Part shown: one piece after another, positions 34,073 to 42,842 of the stretch
Numbering within the stretch: position 1 is the first letter of the stretch
Layout of the letters: every line of letters begins with the position of its first letter
NCBI GenBank assembly: GCA_000751295.2
Contig: CCMO02000001.1
Coordinates: 496,001 to 560,000, forward strand
From: a bacterium YEK0313
Lineage (GTDB): Bacteria > Pseudomonadota > Alphaproteobacteria > Rhizobiales > Phreatobacteraceae
Reading direction: 5' to 3'
Length of the DNA stretch: 64,000 nucleotides
The notes under the pieces: generated by a model
Databases searched by the model: none
Seen by the model: the letters and a program-made list of their open reading frames with translations, nothing else
What the model was told of the DNA's origin: nothing
Translations under genes and position numbers: made by a program

Positions 34073-34076
34073 GTCG

Positions 34077-35141
34077 ATGAAACGAACCGATATTGCGCTG
34101 CTCGTCACCGACGGCTGCATCGGCTCAACCGTGCATGGCCTGCTCGATGCCTTCGCCTGTGCCAATGCCTGCGCCGCGGAGCGAACACCGTCGGCAACCC
34201 CGTTCGCCGTGCGCGTCGTGTCGCCCGCGGGCATGCCGGTGCGCAGCTACAATGGGCGGCCGATCGACGCGGACGGCGATATCGCCTCGGCGGCCGGCGC
34301 GGATGTCATCCTGTTCGCGCCGATCATGCCGTCGACCTTGCCGGCAGGCGCCATCGCGGCGCGGATGGACACGCTGCGCGCGCTGATCCCGTGGCTGCGC
34401 CAACAATCCGCGGCCGGTTCGTGCATCGCCACCTCCTGCACCGGCAGCTTTCTGCTCGCCGAAGCGGGCCTCCTGGACGGCAAGGTGGCGACCACCCACT
34501 GGCGTGCGGCCCAGGCGTTCCGGGAGCGCTACCCGCAGGTCGTGCTGCGCGAAAGCGAACTGATCACCGAGGATGGCAATCTCGTCTGCGGCGGCGGGGC
34601 CGTCTCCTATATCGATCTTGCCATTCATCTGGTGCGCCGCTTCGCCGACGCGTCGCTCGCCCTGCACTGCGCCCGCATGCTGGTCTTCGATCCGGGCCGC
34701 GACCGGCAATCGCCCTATCTCGCCTTCGAGCCCCACAAGGCTCATGGCGATCAGAGCGTGCTGAAGGCGCAGGACTGGCTGGAGCGCAACTACTGGCGCG
34801 AGGTCAGCGTCGAAACGGTCGCCAATCGGCTGGGCATGAGCTCCCGCAACTTCAAGCGCCGGTTCAAGGCGGCCTGCGGCGAGTCGATGACGAGCTATCT
34901 CCAGCGCACCCGGATCGCCGCCGCCTGCGACCGGCTCGCGACGAGCGACGCGCCACTCCAGCAGATCATCTTCGATGTCGGCTACAGCGACGCCAGTTCC
35001 TTCTCGCGTCTGTTCAAGGACACCACGGGCGTGACCATGGGCGAGTATCGCAAGCGGTTTCAGCCAGGCGGCGCGGAACCGCACATAGCGCTCGGCTCGC
35101 CCGTGCCGGGCGCCCTGTTCGAACCGGCTTTGGGCCACTGA
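34077..35141 (+). CDS. GlxA-family AraC regulator (DJ-1/PfpI-like sensor)
   Basis: A 354-residue regulator. The N-terminal DJ-1/PfpI-like domain (about 1-190) contains SCIATSCTGSFLLAEAGLLDG, where the family's cysteine sits in SCTGS. The C-terminal AraC double helix-turn-helix covers about 225-330 (VANRLGMSSRNFKRRF, then FDVGYSDASSFSRLF). GlxA relatives respond to metabolites such as glycine betaine, carnitine or other small amines. Divergent from the NTF2-like/GST pair with an inverted repeat between. Confidence 0.9.
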   Translation: MKRTDIALLVTDGCIGSTVHGLLDAFACANACAAERTPSATPFAVRVVSPAGMPVRSYNGRPIDADGDIASAAGADVILFAPIMPSTLPAGAIAARMDTLRALIPWLRQQSAAGSCIATSCTGSFLLAEAGLLDGKVATTHWRAAQAFRERYPQVVLRESELITEDGNLVCGGGAVSYIDLAIHLVRRFADASLALHCARMLVFDPGRDRQSPYLAFEPHKAHGDQSVLKAQDWLERNYWREVSVETVANRLGMSSRNFKRRFKAACGESMTSYLQRTRIAAACDRLATSDAPLQQIIFDVGYSDASSFSRLFKDTTGVTMGEYRKRFQPGGAEPHIALGSPVPGALFEPALGH

Positions 35142-35180
35142 CCTGCGGGGCACCGCTCGCCGAAGGTCGCAGCGCAGCGC

Positions 35181-36830
35181 TTATCGCCGCCCCAGCCGGA
35201 TATGGCCGATGCCCTTGCCCGCCGCCTCGTCGAGCGCCTCCTCGTAGCCGGCATCGGCATAGCGCATGACGCCGAGCGCGGTGTCGTTGGTCAGCGACAG
35301 GTCGAGCCGCGCGGCCGCCTCCGGCGTGCCGTCGGCGATCAGGGTGACGCCGGCGCTGGTCATATAGCCGGAATAGCCGCCGCCGCCCGAATGGATGGCG
35401 ACGAGATCCGCCTTGGAAGCGCAGAGCATCATGGCGTCGAGCAGTGGCCAGTCGGCAATGGCGTCCGAACCGTCCTTCATGTTCTCGGTCATGATGTTGG
35501 GATGGGCCATGGCGCCGGCATCGAGGTGGTCGCGGGTGAAGGCGACGGGACCTGCGAGCTCGCCGCTCGCGACCAGCCGGTTCACCGCCAGCGCCAGGCT
35601 GGTGCGCTCGCCGTGGCCGAGCCAGGCGATGCGCGCCGGCAGGCCCTCGAACGGCACGTGGCGGCGCGCCAGCGCCACCCAGTTGGTGATGATCCGGTTG
35701 TCGGGGAAGAGCTCCAGGAGCAGGTCGTCGATGCGCGCGATGTCGCTGGCTTCGTTCGACAGCGCAATCCAGCGGAACGGCCCGATGGCCCGGGCGAACA
35801 GCGGCCGGAGGAAGGCCTCGGTGAAGATCGGGATGTCGAACGCACGCGTGAGCCCGCCCTCGCGCGCCTGGGTGCGGATCAGGTTGCCGTTGTCGAAGAC
35901 CACGGCGCCGCGATCCTTGAAGCCGAGCATGGCCTCGACATGGCGGACGATGGATGCCCGGCTTTCGGCCATCAGGGTCCTCGGATCGCTCTTGCGTAGC
36001 GCCCGCGCCTCGGCGAGCGAGCGCGTCGCCGGCACGTAGCCATAGACGAGATCATGGGCCGAGGTCTGGTCGGTCACGACATCGGGCACGATGCCTCGCG
36101 CCAGGATTTCGGGATAGATCTCGGCGGCATTGCCCTGAAGGCCGACCGACAGCGGCGTGCCCGCGGCGGTCGCCGCGCGGATCATCGCCAGCGCCTCCTC
36201 GAGCGTCTCGGCGCGCCGTTCGAGATAGCCGATGGCGAGGCGCTTGGCGATGCGCTCGGGATCGACATCGACGGCGAGGATCGCCGCCCCCGCCATGCGG
36301 CCGGCCAGCGGCTGGGCGCCGCCCATGCCGCCGAGCCCGGCAGTCAGCACGAAGCGGCCCTTGAGATCGCCGCCGAAATGCCGCTCGGCAATGCGCATGA
36401 AGATTTCGTAGGTGCCCTGGATGACGCCCTGCGAGCCGATATATTGCCAGTCGCCGGCGGTCAGCCCGCCCCAGCAGATCAGCCCCTTGTCCTGCAGCGC
36501 ATAGAAGGTTTCGGCCTTGGCCCATTGGCCGACCATGTTGCAATTGGCCATGATCACCAGCGGTGCGCCGGGATGGGTCCTGACGATGCCGATCGGCTTG
36601 CCCGACTGGACGATGAGCGTCTCGCCCTCGTCCATGGTCTTCAGGGCGCGGACGATGGCGTCGTGCGAGGGCCAGTCGCGCGCGGCGCGGCCGAGCGCGG
36701 CATAGACGACGAGATTGTCGGGATCCTCGCCGACCGCCAGCACGTTCTCCAGGAGGCGCAGCAGCCCCTCCTGGCGCCAGCCCTTGCAGCGCAGGTCGTT
36801 GCCCGAGGTGACGCGGAAATCCTCTCTCAT
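35181..36830 (-). CDS. Divergent urocanate hydratase family protein lacking the active-site Cys
   Basis: A 549-residue relative of urocanase (HutU). NAD-binding and family segments are kept: SCKGW-like RCKGW, VQSGKPIG, AGLGGMGGAQPLAG near residue 166, VTDQTSAHD near 252, RDHLDAG near 433 and MRYADAGYEEA near the C-terminus. The canonical RICW, containing the cysteine (Cys410 in Pseudomonas putida), reads RIAW here (A402). The usual HHGGGVGMGYS loop reads HSGGGGYSGYM (480-490), and ANSNLVPHWA is ANCNMVGQWA. It overlaps the DUF917-family gene by four bases. This pairing suggests hydration of a modified urocanate, such as S-methyl-thiourocanate, rather than the standard histidine pathway (inferred). 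Confidence 0.85.
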   Translation of the reverse strand: MREDFRVTSGNDLRCKGWRQEGLLRLLENVLAVGEDPDNLVVYAALGRAARDWPSHDAIVRALKTMDEGETLIVQSGKPIGIVRTHPGAPLVIMANCNMVGQWAKAETFYALQDKGLICWGGLTAGDWQYIGSQGVIQGTYEIFMRIAERHFGGDLKGRFVLTAGLGGMGGAQPLAGRMAGAAILAVDVDPERIAKRLAIGYLERRAETLEEALAMIRAATAAGTPLSVGLQGNAAEIYPEILARGIVPDVVTDQTSAHDLVYGYVPATRSLAEARALRKSDPRTLMAESRASIVRHVEAMLGFKDRGAVVFDNGNLIRTQAREGGLTRAFDIPIFTEAFLRPLFARAIGPFRWIALSNEASDIARIDDLLLELFPDNRIITNWVALARRHVPFEGLPARIAWLGHGERTSLALAVNRLVASGELAGPVAFTRDHLDAGAMAHPNIMTENMKDGSDAIADWPLLDAMMLCASKADLVAIHSGGGGYSGYMTSAGVTLIADGTPEAAARLDLSLTNDTALGVMRYADAGYEEALDEAAGKGIGHIRLGRR

Positions 36831-37924
36831 GCGACGTGATCCAGTGCATAGTCGACGAGCGGAATGCCGAGCGCCTTCTCGACATAGGGATAGACGCTGC
36901 GGTCGGTGGCGCTGGAGCTCAGGGGGATATGGGCCTTGCCGATATGCAGCACCAGGAGTTCCATGCCCTCGGCGATATGCCCCGCCGAGACCGGCCGGCC
37001 CTCGGTATCCAAGGTCGCGATCACGTCCGGATAGGTCGAGGTGCGCGCGCCGGTCTCGTCCTCGGTCGCCATATATTCGTTCATCACGTGCAGGCGGCAG
37101 GCCTTGTTGCCCGCGCTCAGCGTGATCGTGCCGATGTCGAAGGCATCGTTGGTATAGACGAGGTTCTTGGCGCTCACCTTGCCCTGGAACAGGATCGTGC
37201 CGCCGGTTGTCTCGCAGATCGCGTCGATCACCGCCGTGCCGCCCTTCGGCTCGGCCGCGATGATCGCCGCGCCTAGCTCCAGCGCGCGCGAAATGCCACC
37301 GAGCGCCGCATGGCGGCGGACATAGGACGCCCTCAACGGATTGCGGCAGGAGGCGATGAAGCCGCCGGCCATGTCGCCGGCCGTGCGCAGGATCGGCGAA
37401 ACGCGGGCGGTCGCGCCGCGCACCACCAGTTCGATATACTGGTTGTTCGCCCGGTTGCCGCCGACCGCGGTCTGGATCACCTGGTCGGGCGAGCCGGCCA
37501 TGCCGATCGAGCCCATGTCGCCGGTCGGATGCGCCCGGATGTCGCCGACCGCGTCGATCACCTTGGTGCCGAGGATAGCGCCCGGCAGCCAGGCGTTGAG
37601 CGTCGAGGACATGCCGTTCTGGCCGATCATCAGGCCGTAGACCGGCGCGCCGAGCGCGTCCTGCAGCAGGCGCACCGCATTGACGTAGTCGACGCCGAGC
37701 ATCTGCCAGTCGGTATTGTCACCGGGCGCGCCGATCGCCGCGGCGGTGGCGATCCAGGCGTCATCGGGCACCTCGTCCATGGAGACGAGTTCCGGCTCGC
37801 CGGCATTGACCGCCGCCGTGCCCAGCATGATGCCGTGGCGGACCCAGCCGCCACCGCCCGCGGCGAAGATCGAACCGCCCTTCACCGCCGCATCGACATC
37901 GGCTGCTCTCAAGATGCGTCCCAT
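36827..37924 (-). CDS. DUF917 (S-methyl-thiohydantoin desulfurase) family protein
   Basis: A 365-residue protein with the N-terminal GGSIFAAGGGGWVRHG and central GSIGMAGS segments typical of the DUF917 family, distantly related to hydantoinase/oxoprolinase subunits. Its Pfam domain (PF06032) has, from memory, been renamed after S-methyl-thiohydantoin desulfurase. It is translationally coupled (ATGA overlap) to the divergent urocanase. Together they could convert an S-methyl-thiourocanate to a thiohydantoin propionate and then desulfurise it (inferred). It is divergent from the double-HTH LysR regulator at 38060. Confidence 0.8.
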   Translation of the reverse strand: MGRILRAADVDAAVKGGSIFAAGGGGWVRHGIMLGTAAVNAGEPELVSMDEVPDDAWIATAAAIGAPGDNTDWQMLGVDYVNAVRLLQDALGAPVYGLMIGQNGMSSTLNAWLPGAILGTKVIDAVGDIRAHPTGDMGSIGMAGSPDQVIQTAVGGNRANNQYIELVVRGATARVSPILRTAGDMAGGFIASCRNPLRASYVRRHAALGGISRALELGAAIIAAEPKGGTAVIDAICETTGGTILFQGKVSAKNLVYTNDAFDIGTITLSAGNKACRLHVMNEYMATEDETGARTSTYPDVIATLDTEGRPVSAGHIAEGMELLVLHIGKAHIPLSSSATDRSVYPYVEKALGIPLVDYALDHVA

Positions 37925-38059
37925 GGCTCAACGTCCTCCTGCTCTTGGCCGGCGGCGGCCGGTGGCACGGCCATAGCCGCCGCCGCGAATTCGGGTTAGG
38001 GGTCGACGAGGCCGTGCCGCGCGCAACCGGACAGGGCCGCCCAGGGCCGAGCCGCGCCG

Positions 38060-39283
38060 ATGGCACTTGAAATCCATTCCCTCGCCTATTTCGTGCGGAC
38101 GCTGCAGCGCCGCTCCATGAAGCAGGCGGCGGCCGATCTCGGCGTGCGGACCTCGACCGTCAGCCGCGCGCTCGGCGTGCTCGAATACGAGCTGGCGACC
38201 AAGCTTCTGGTCCGGCGCCCCGACGGCGTCGTCGCCTCGTTCGAGGGCGAGCAGCTGAACCGCTCGGCCAACCTGATCCTGAACTGGACGGCGCGCCTGC
38301 CCGACGTCGTCGCCGGCCGACCGGCGGCGCCGGGCGCCACGATGCCGGCGGATGCCGCTCCCGCGCTTGCCACGCTGCGGGCGCTCGCCGGCGCCCCGGT
38401 CTCGCTCAGGACGCTCGCCCATTTCGCACTGGCGGTCGAGGAGCGCAGCATTTCGGGGGCGGCACGCCGGCTCAACATCACCCAGCCGACGCTCGGCCGG
38501 CGCATGGCCGAGCTCGAGCGCTTCCTCGGCGTTCCGCTGTTCGCCCGCGGCCGCACCGGCTCGAGCCCGACGCCGGCCGCGCTCAGCCTCCATGCCTCCG
38601 CGATCGAGATAGAGGCGCTGGCGCGCGGCATCCTGAAGCGGGCCGATATCGGCTTCCTGCACCAGGTGCGCGACTTCCGGCTGGGATCGGTGATGCCGGC
38701 CGGAGTCGATTCCAACCTCGCCGTGCTGCTTGCCGGCATCATCGAGGACTATACCAGGCACGACCGCAACCGTTTCGTCTCGGTCAGCACCGGTCCGGCC
38801 CAGTTCCTGATGGAACAGCTGCTGGCCGGCGCGCTGGACGCCGCGATCGTCGACACCGCGGAGGTGCCCGCGGATTTCATGCGGCTGGAGATCGCCCGCC
38901 GGCCGCTGCTGGTGATGGCACCGACCAGCGCCTACCAGGACGGCGACCGCGCCGAGGACCTGATCGGCCGCCTGCCGCTCGCCCTGCCGATGACCGGCAC
39001 CGGCCTGCGCCGCGCCATCGACCAGCTCGTCGCCCACGGCCCGGACGCGCCGCGCCGGACCATCGAATGCGGCTCGATCCCGGTGCTGATGCGCCTCGTC
39101 ATCAACGGCGCCTGCTGCACGATCATTCCGGAGGGCGCCCTGCCGCAGGCCGATCCGCGCGTGCGTGCCCTCCCTCTTGCCGGGGCCGCGCTGGTCACCC
39201 AGTTGATCTGGATGCCGGCCAAGCAGGACAGCGCGCAGGTGCGGCTGATCCGCGAGCTCGTGCAGCAGCGGCCCTTTGCCTGA
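38060..39283 (+). CDS. LysR-like regulator with two N-terminal wHTH domains
   Basis: A 407-residue protein, about 100 residues longer than a normal LysR. Residues 3-62 form one LysR helix-turn-helix (SLAYFVRTLQRRSMKQAAADLG, then TSTVSRALGVLE). Residues about 115-175 form a second (TLAHFALAVEERSISGAARRLN, then QPTLGRRMAELERFLG). A single effector domain follows from about residue 205 (LGSVMPAGVDSNLAVLLAGII). The linker (80-112) is Pro/Ala-rich. It is divergent from the DUF917/urocanase-like pair and convergent with the amino-acid ABC operon, and is the likely regulator of either. Confidence 0.88.
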   Translation: MALEIHSLAYFVRTLQRRSMKQAAADLGVRTSTVSRALGVLEYELATKLLVRRPDGVVASFEGEQLNRSANLILNWTARLPDVVAGRPAAPGATMPADAAPALATLRALAGAPVSLRTLAHFALAVEERSISGAARRLNITQPTLGRRMAELERFLGVPLFARGRTGSSPTPAALSLHASAIEIEALARGILKRADIGFLHQVRDFRLGSVMPAGVDSNLAVLLAGIIEDYTRHDRNRFVSVSTGPAQFLMEQLLAGALDAAIVDTAEVPADFMRLEIARRPLLVMAPTSAYQDGDRAEDLIGRLPLALPMTGTGLRRAIDQLVAHGPDAPRRTIECGSIPVLMRLVINGACCTIIPEGALPQADPRVRALPLAGAALVTQLIWMPAKQDSAQVRLIRELVQQRPFA

Positions 39284-39325
39284 CGGCGATCCCGGTCGAG
39301 ACGGGCGGCGGGCGGCGGCCATGGC

Positions 39326-39991
39326 TCACCGCGCGATCTTGTGCTCGACCCGCGCGATCAGCCGGACCACCGGCCAGAGCAGGACGAGATAGATGAGCGC
39401 GGCAAGCACGAGCGGCGAGGTGTTGTAGGTCACCGAGCGCGCGAGGTCCGCCGAGTGCAGGAGCTCGGGCACCGCGACGATGCTGGCGAGCGAGGTGAGC
39501 TTGACGAGCTCCATCGTATTGGAGAGGAGGTCGGGCAGCACGTTGCGCACCGCCTGCGGCAGCGTCACGTAGATGAAGGCCTGCGACGCGGTCAGCCCGG
39601 TCGATCGCGCCGCCTCGATCTGGCCGCGCGGCACGCTTTCCACCCCGGCCCGGTAGATCTCGCCGTAATAGCTCGAGGCATTCAGCAAGAAGGCAACGCA
39701 GATCGTGCCGGTCGGCCCCAGCCTGATGCCGGCGAAAGGCAGGCCGGAATGGATGAAGATGATCAGCACCAGCGGCGGGAAGGCGCGCCAGAAGTCGATG
39801 AAGGCGATCGCCGTCCAGCGCAGCCAACGGCGGCGGCTGGTGGCGGCGAGCATGGTGCCGATGCCGCCGAGAAGGCCGATCGGGATCAGCAGGACGCAGA
39901 GCAGGAGCGTGTAGAGAAGGCCGCGGAACAGCAGCGGCGCCACCTTCGCCATGATCTCGAGATTGAAGAACTCGTTGACGAAATCCTCCAT
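39326..39991 (-). CDS. Polar amino-acid ABC importer permease (HisM/GltK type)
   Basis: A 221-residue inner-membrane permease with the FWRAFPPLVLIIFI segment and the EAA loop (EIYRAGVESVPRGQIEAARSTGLTASQAF, near residues 120-150) of the polar amino-acid uptake family. The ATG overlaps the upstream permease stop by one base (TGATG). Last gene of the four-gene importer operon 42308-39326. Confidence 0.92.
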   Translation of the reverse strand: MEDFVNEFFNLEIMAKVAPLLFRGLLYTLLLCVLLIPIGLLGGIGTMLAATSRRRWLRWTAIAFIDFWRAFPPLVLIIFIHSGLPFAGIRLGPTGTICVAFLLNASSYYGEIYRAGVESVPRGQIEAARSTGLTASQAFIYVTLPQAVRNVLPDLLSNTMELVKLTSLASIVAVPELLHSADLARSVTYNTSPLVLAALIYLVLLWPVVRLIARVEHKIAR

Positions 39992-40677
39992 CAGGCGCGC
40001 CTCCAGCCGTAGCGGCTCTCCAGCCAGCGCGAGGCGGCCACCAGCGGCACGAAGACCACGAGGTAGAGGCCGGCGCCGATCATCAGCGGCGTGGCATTGC
40101 CGGTGAAGGCCTGGGCCGACATCGACCGGCCCAGGATCTCGCTGACCCCGATGGCGCTGCCGAGCGCGGTGTTCTTGGTGATCGCGATGGTCTTGTTGGT
40201 CAGCGGCGGAATGGCGAGGCGCACGGCCTGCGGCAGCACGACGGAGGCGAGTGTCTGGCCGAAGGTGAGGCCGGTCGAGCGCGCCGCCATCCACTGGCCC
40301 CGCGGCACCGAGGTGATGCCGGCCCAGAACACCTCCTCGGCGAAGGCGGCGAGAACCGCGGCGAGCGCCAGCCAGAGCACGATGAAGTTGGGCAGGACGA
40401 TGCCGATATTGGGCAGGCCGAAATAGATGATCAGGATCAGCACCAGCGGCGGCAAGGCGCGGAAGATATCGACGAAGACGATGACGAGAAAAGTCAGCGG
40501 CCGGCGGTCGAGCGCGCGCAGCACGGCGAGGCCGAGGCCGGCCGCGATGCCCGTGACGATCACCGCGAGTCCGACCAGCACGGTGACGGCGACGCCGCCG
40601 ACGATTGCCGGGAAATAGCGCGCGGCGATCTCGGCGTCGAAAAACGTCGCAATGAACCTGTCCCAGTCGGATATCAC
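39991..40677 (-). CDS. Polar amino-acid ABC importer permease (HisQ/GltJ type)
   Basis: A 228-residue inner-membrane permease, FRALPPLVLILIIYFG followed by the EAA loop EEVFWAGITSVPRGQWMAARSTGLTFGQT. The two permeases form the heterodimeric channel typical of His/Glu/Lys-Arg-Orn importers. Follows the ATPase gene by 30 bases and is coupled to the next permease. Confidence 0.92.
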   Translation of the reverse strand: MISDWDRFIATFFDAEIAARYFPAIVGGVAVTVLVGLAVIVTGIAAGLGLAVLRALDRRPLTFLVIVFVDIFRALPPLVLILIIYFGLPNIGIVLPNFIVLWLALAAVLAAFAEEVFWAGITSVPRGQWMAARSTGLTFGQTLASVVLPQAVRLAIPPLTNKTIAITKNTALGSAIGVSEILGRSMSAQAFTGNATPLMIGAGLYLVVFVPLVAASRWLESRYGWRRA

Positions 40678-40707
40678 CTCAGTGGTCCTCCCTGCCCCGC
40701 GGCGGGC

Positions 40708-41469
40708 TCAGTGCCTGACCTCCCGGAGGAAGCGCTGCGTGCGCTCCTCGCGCGGCCGGGCGAAGATCTCCTCGGCCGTGCCTTCCTCCACCACGCGGCC
40801 CTGGTCGAGGAACAGCACACGGTCCGCCGCCTCGCGGGCGAAGCGCATTTCATGGCTGGCGATCACCATGGTCATGCCGCTGGCGCGCAGGTCGCGCACC
40901 ACGGCCAGCACGCTGCCGACGAGCTCGGGATCGAGCGCCGAGGTGGGCTCGTCCATCAGGATGATCTTCGGCTCCAGCGCCAGCGCCCGGGCGATGGCGA
41001 CGCGCTGCTGCTGGCCACCCGACAGTTCGGCCGGATAGGCGCCGGCCTTCTCGGCGAGGCCGACCCGTTCGAGCTGGGCAAGGCCCAGCGCATCGGCCTC
41101 CGCCCTCGACCTGCGCATCACCTTGCGCAGGGCGAGCGTGATGTTTCCGAGCGCGGTCAGGTGCGGATAGAGGTTGAAGCTCTGGAACACCATGCCGACC
41201 TGCCGGCGCATCAGGTTGACGTCGGTCGACGGGTTCAGGAGGTCGACGCCGTCGATGACGATCGAGCCGCCGGTCGGCTCCTCCAGCCGGTTGCAGCAGC
41301 GCAGCAGCGTGGACTTGCCGGAGCCGGACGGCCCGATCAGGAACACGAGCTCGGTCGGCGCCACCAGGAGATCGACGCCCTTCAGCACCTCGTTGGCGCC
41401 GAAGGACTTGCGCACGCCGCGGGCCTCCAGGAGGGCGCGCGGCGCCGGCCCGACGCCTTCGCTCAGCAT
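40708..41469 (-). CDS. Polar amino-acid ABC importer ATPase (GlnQ/HisP type)
   Basis: A 253-residue ATPase with Walker A GPSGSGKST, Q-loop MVFQSFNLYPHLTAL, signature LSGGQQQRVAIARALAL and Walker B IILMDEPTSALDPE, all typical of GlnQ/HisP. The start ATG at 41469 lies seven bases inside the end of the binding-protein gene, indicating coupling. Confidence 0.94.
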   Translation of the reverse strand: MLSEGVGPAPRALLEARGVRKSFGANEVLKGVDLLVAPTELVFLIGPSGSGKSTLLRCCNRLEEPTGGSIVIDGVDLLNPSTDVNLMRRQVGMVFQSFNLYPHLTALGNITLALRKVMRRSRAEADALGLAQLERVGLAEKAGAYPAELSGGQQQRVAIARALALEPKIILMDEPTSALDPELVGSVLAVVRDLRASGMTMVIASHEMRFAREAADRVLFLDQGRVVEEGTAEEIFARPREERTQRFLREVRH

Positions 41470-42308
41470 GGCGGATCGAACGGCCGGTCCTCGTAGCCGG
41501 CGACGCCGGGCACGCCGATGCCGGGATAGACCGTCAGGGTCGAGGAGCCAGGCGCGGGGTCGACGCCGAACCATTTGCGGTACATGGCGGCCAGCGTGCC
41601 GTCCTTCTTCATGCATTGCAGGGCACCCTCGAGCGTCGCCCTGAGCTCGGTATTGCCGTTGCGCAGCGGCATGGACCAGACGAGCCCTGTGCGCTCGAGG
41701 TAGGAGTTCTTCAGCCTCGGATTGTTCTTGACCACCCAGGCCGTGACGGTCGCCGCCGAGACATTGGCATAGGCCCGCCCCGACAGCACGGCCTGCACCG
41801 CATCGGTGCTGGTGGCGAAGGCTTCCGCGGTCCAGCCGATGCGGGGTGCGAGGTCCTGCACCCACTTCTCGTAGATCGAGCCGCGCTGCACGGCGATGAC
41901 CTGGCCCTTGAGCTGGGCGAGATCGGTGATATCGGGCTTGTCCTTCAGCGTCAGGAACCGGTAGTCGGCATCGACGAGCCCTTCCATGAACAGCATCTGC
42001 TGGGCGCGTTCCGGCGTCACCGTGACGACGGCGGTGAGGAAGTCGTAGGTGCCGGCCTGGAGCGCCGGGATGAGCCCGGCGAACTGCGTGCCCTCGACCT
42101 CGATGCGCCGGTTGATGCGCCGCGAGATCTCCTCGACGACATCGATGTTGAAGCCTTCGAGCCCGCCCGAGAGCTTCGGCATGGCATGCGGGGCGAAGGT
42201 CGCGTCGATCGCCGAACGCAGGGGCGGCTGCTGGGCGGCTTGCTGGGCTTGGGCGGCGGTCATCGCGGCGGCAAGGCCGGCGACCAACGCAAGGCTCGAT
42301 CTCAACAT
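41463..42308 (-). CDS. Polar amino-acid ABC importer substrate-binding protein
   Basis: A 281-residue periplasmic solute-binding protein (family 3, HisJ/GltI type). A signal peptide (cleavage near AAQAQ) is followed by GGLEGFNIDVVEEISRRIN, FAGLIPALQAGTYDF and VQRGSIYEKWVQD. Two adjacent ATGs occur; the second (42308) is chosen because GAGGAG lies six bases upstream, versus three for the first. Amino-acid or amino-acid-derivative ligand; the specific ligand is unknown, and co-location with the urocanase-like gene hints at an imidazole amino acid (inferred). Confidence 0.9.
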   Translation of the reverse strand: MLRSSLALVAGLAAAMTAAQAQQAAQQPPLRSAIDATFAPHAMPKLSGGLEGFNIDVVEEISRRINRRIEVEGTQFAGLIPALQAGTYDFLTAVVTVTPERAQQMLFMEGLVDADYRFLTLKDKPDITDLAQLKGQVIAVQRGSIYEKWVQDLAPRIGWTAEAFATSTDAVQAVLSGRAYANVSAATVTAWVVKNNPRLKNSYLERTGLVWSMPLRNGNTELRATLEGALQCMKKDGTLAAMYRKWFGVDPAPGSSTLTVYPGIGVPGVAGYEDRPFDPPC

Positions 42309-42842
42309 CATGGTCTCCTCGGCATCGGCGCGTCCAGGCGCGGCCGGCGATAAATCTAGTCTTTCGATGAATTGACGCGCATGCAATTCGGCTAGCCGAT
42401 GCGAAAACTGCAACTGGCCATGCTTTCGATATTGCAGGCCAAAGGCGGTGCCGGTCGACGGTCATCGCGGCGGCGGCGACGCGGCATGTGCCAGCCGAGC
42501 AGAGCGACTGCTCATTAGCTGTGCAATTCCAATCTATTGACGGACATAGGCCGACCGCCGAGGCGGCTGATTTCGGCGATGCCGGCAGGAGCCCTGCACC
42601 GTTTCCCGGGCGATCCGTGCGGGATCGGAGCCTGTACGCGGCGGCCTCGCCCAACCGACGGTCTTGTGTCCTGATCGGGAGCGGCGCTAGAGCTGCGCAC
42701 CGCCATCAGACTACTAATTTTATCGACTTTAGACGAAGATGCTTCACGAGGCACGCCCCGCACAAGATTTAGTCGCCGCGCCGCAGCGCGGAGAGATGAT
42801 CCTTGCGCGTTCCGCGCGGCCGCTCGTCACGGGCTGCGGGCC
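42309..42842. other. Divergent intergenic region (ABC importer / Rrf2)
   Basis: 534 bases between the binding-protein and Rrf2 genes. It contains a perfect 12-bp palindrome TCGGCTAGCCGA at 42388-42399, about 80 bases upstream of the importer, and an AT-rich patch near 42710-42735 (TACTAATTTTATCGACTTTAG) upstream of rrf2, likely promoter/operator sequence. No gene or RNA was recognised. Confidence 0.5.
42388..42399. promoter_or_regulatory. Perfect 12-bp palindrome upstream of the amino-acid importer
   Basis: TCGGCTAGCCGA, flanked by AT-richer DNA, about 80 bases upstream of the importer's first gene. Candidate operator; the cognate regulator is unknown. Confidence 0.35.

Noticed and set aside
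35181..37924. Ordinary histidine-utilisation (hut) operon
   Set aside because: No hutH, hutI, hutG or hutC is present, and the urocanase lacks the active-site cysteine motif; the DUF917 partner is not a hut gene.
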